Shown: positions 63,236 through 64,000 of the stretch, piece by piece
How the letters are laid out: each line of letters opens with the position of its first letter
Numbering within the stretch: position 1 is the first letter of the stretch
From: PALSA-610 sp038239145
GTDB lineage: Bacteria > Actinomycetota > Acidimicrobiia > IMCC26256 > PALSA-610
Assembly: GCA_038239145.1 (NCBI GenBank)
Contig: JBBSFB010000021.1
Location: forward strand, 1 to 64,000
Reading direction: 5' to 3'
DNA: 64,000 nt
The notes under the pieces: generated by a model
Seen by the model: the letters and a program-made list of their open reading frames with translations, nothing else
Told to the model about the DNA's origin: nothing
Database searches by the model: none
Program-made: the position numbers and the translations under genes

Positions 63236-63609
63236 TCAGGCGAGCGCGGCGAAGTCGACCTGGCCCGTGGTCATCGCCGCAGTGAACCCCGCGTCGACGA
63301 GGAGGTTGACGCCGTTGACGTAGGCGGCGGCGTCCGAGCCGAGGAACGCGAGCACGGTTGCAACTTCGCGAGCTGTCACGAGCCGACCGTTGGTCTCGCT
63401 CACGTTCCAATCGATGAGCTTGTCGGCGAGGTTGACCTCGAGGTAGCGGTCGTGCCGACCAGTCGGGGGCTTCACGTCGAGCACCGTGACATGCTCGGCC
63501 CCCAGCTCGGCGAGCACCTCGATCAGCGCGGCGCCGACGCCGTCGCCGCGCCAGTGACGACGACGCGCTTGCCCTCGTAGCTGAACGGATTCGAGATCGT
63601 GCTCCTCAT
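63236..63609 (-). pseudogene. SDR gene with frameshift and internal deletion
   Basis: ATG 63609 reads MRSTISNPFSYEGKRVVVTG, then AAT; one missing base near 63547 restores GVGAALIEVLAELGAEHVTV and so the TGxxxGxG cofactor motif. Residues LDVKPPTGRHDRYLEVNLAD are followed at once by C-terminal sequence (GRLVTAREVATVLAFLGSD, then AAAYVNGVNLLVDAGF). About 150 residues containing the catalytic Tyr-Lys are absent. It resembles coniferyl-alcohol/hydroxysteroid-type SDRs. A dead gene. Confidence 0.75.
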
Positions 63610-63787
63610 TCGGAAACGGCCATCGGCAGACGGTAGGGCATCGCGCTCACGGAGGTCCGGAGACGATGTGAAACGTAGTTCTCCCTCTTGACGCCTCTCC
63701 GTCGTGCAGTGAAGGTGTGAGCGTTCGCCATGTTCACCGGTCCGGGCCACCCTCGCGGCGCCCGCGCAGCAATCGAGGTATGCGGTG

Positions 63788-64000
63788 ATGAAGTGTTCTG
63801 CGGGTTCGCGTCTCGGCACTGGCCTCGTGACCGCCATTGCCGTGCTCGGTGTCGCCGTGGTGGCCGTCTCGGTGGCGGCCGCGTCGCCGACGGCATGGCG
63901 AACCACACCGAATCCGTTCGCGGCGTTCATTCCGGGCCCGTCGGGTGCGAGCGCCCCGAACCTGACGACCAACTTCGACGGCGTTCTCTTCGGCGTGTCG
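63788..64000 (+). CDS. Secreted protein, partial (C-terminus outside window)
   Basis: 71 codons from ATG 63788 to the edge (GTG 63785 also in frame; GAGG upstream). A signal peptide (LGTGLVTAIAVLGVAVVAVS, then VAAASPTA) precedes a Pro/Asn-rich mature start (NPFAAFIPGPSGASAPNLTT). No domain is identifiable in the visible part. Confidence 0.7.
   Translation, partial: MKCSAGSRLGTGLVTAIAVLGVAVVAVSVAAASPTAWRTTPNPFAAFIPGPSGASAPNLTTNFDGVLFGVS

Overview
The window is high-GC DNA (about two thirds G+C in the genes) with frequent GTG and TTG starts and many ATGA/GTGA stop-start overlaps. DUF1206 and DUF6458 membrane proteins, GAF-ANTAR regulators, SpoIIE/STAS partner-switch proteins, a TIGR03085-type protein and an actinobacterial-style nitrogen locus all point to an Actinomycetota genome, plausibly an uncultured soil or freshwater Acidimicrobiia-like lineage. 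The placement is inference; no rRNA or tRNA gene is visible.

Layout. 1-4345: a minus-strand cluster of four secreted or surface proteins, three of which share one terminal domain. 5147-7447: uppP divergent from a BlaI repressor and M56 protease pair, with two palindromic operators between them. 7603-11800: a GGDEF protein, an SPFH protein, small membrane peptides and a methyltransferase remnant. 11733-17000: methyltransferase, PlsC acyltransferase and a large P-type ATPase. 17390-23143: epimerase, membrane proteins and a phospholipase D, mixed with gene remnants. 23186-29191: a purple-acid-phosphatase-like protein that has lost metal ligands, an ABC1 kinase and small stress or membrane proteins. 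29279-32529: signalling genes (PAS-PAS-GAF-PP2C, STAS, sigma-like). 32833-41370: an LPXTG surface protein, EAL-DICT, type IV pilin, alcohol dehydrogenase and several decayed genes. 41640-47599: a nitrogen locus (amt, two pseudo-receiver winged-helix regulators, and a cation/proton antiporter fused to a GlnD-like HD-ACT-ACT module). 47717-50122: a KdpDE-like two-component pair and a TIGR03085-like protein. 50153-54268: an operon whose two main enzymes (ThDP-dependent and glutamate-synthase-like) each carry an N-terminal Rieske domain. 54598-58103: GAF/ANTAR regulators around a histidine kinase. 59050-61981: a complete 2.9-kb IS1-family-like transposable element, with 20-bp inverted repeats and an 8-bp target duplication, that carries a Fic protein and two other passengers. 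62032-64000: PAS-PP2C, an SDR pseudogene and the start of a secreted protein.

The strongest candidates for undescribed biology are: (1) the amt / regulator / antiporter-GlnD-ACT operon, in which an ion antiporter appears to have acquired the glutamine-sensing half of GlnD, with a GlnR-type four-half-site box upstream of amt; (2) the Fic-bearing transposon, whose two outermost genes both terminate inside the terminal inverted repeats; and (3) the twin Rieske-fused ThDP/FMN enzyme operon. The window is also rich in decayed genes. At least two need only one inserted base to restore a conserved family motif, so both real decay and assembly error should be considered.
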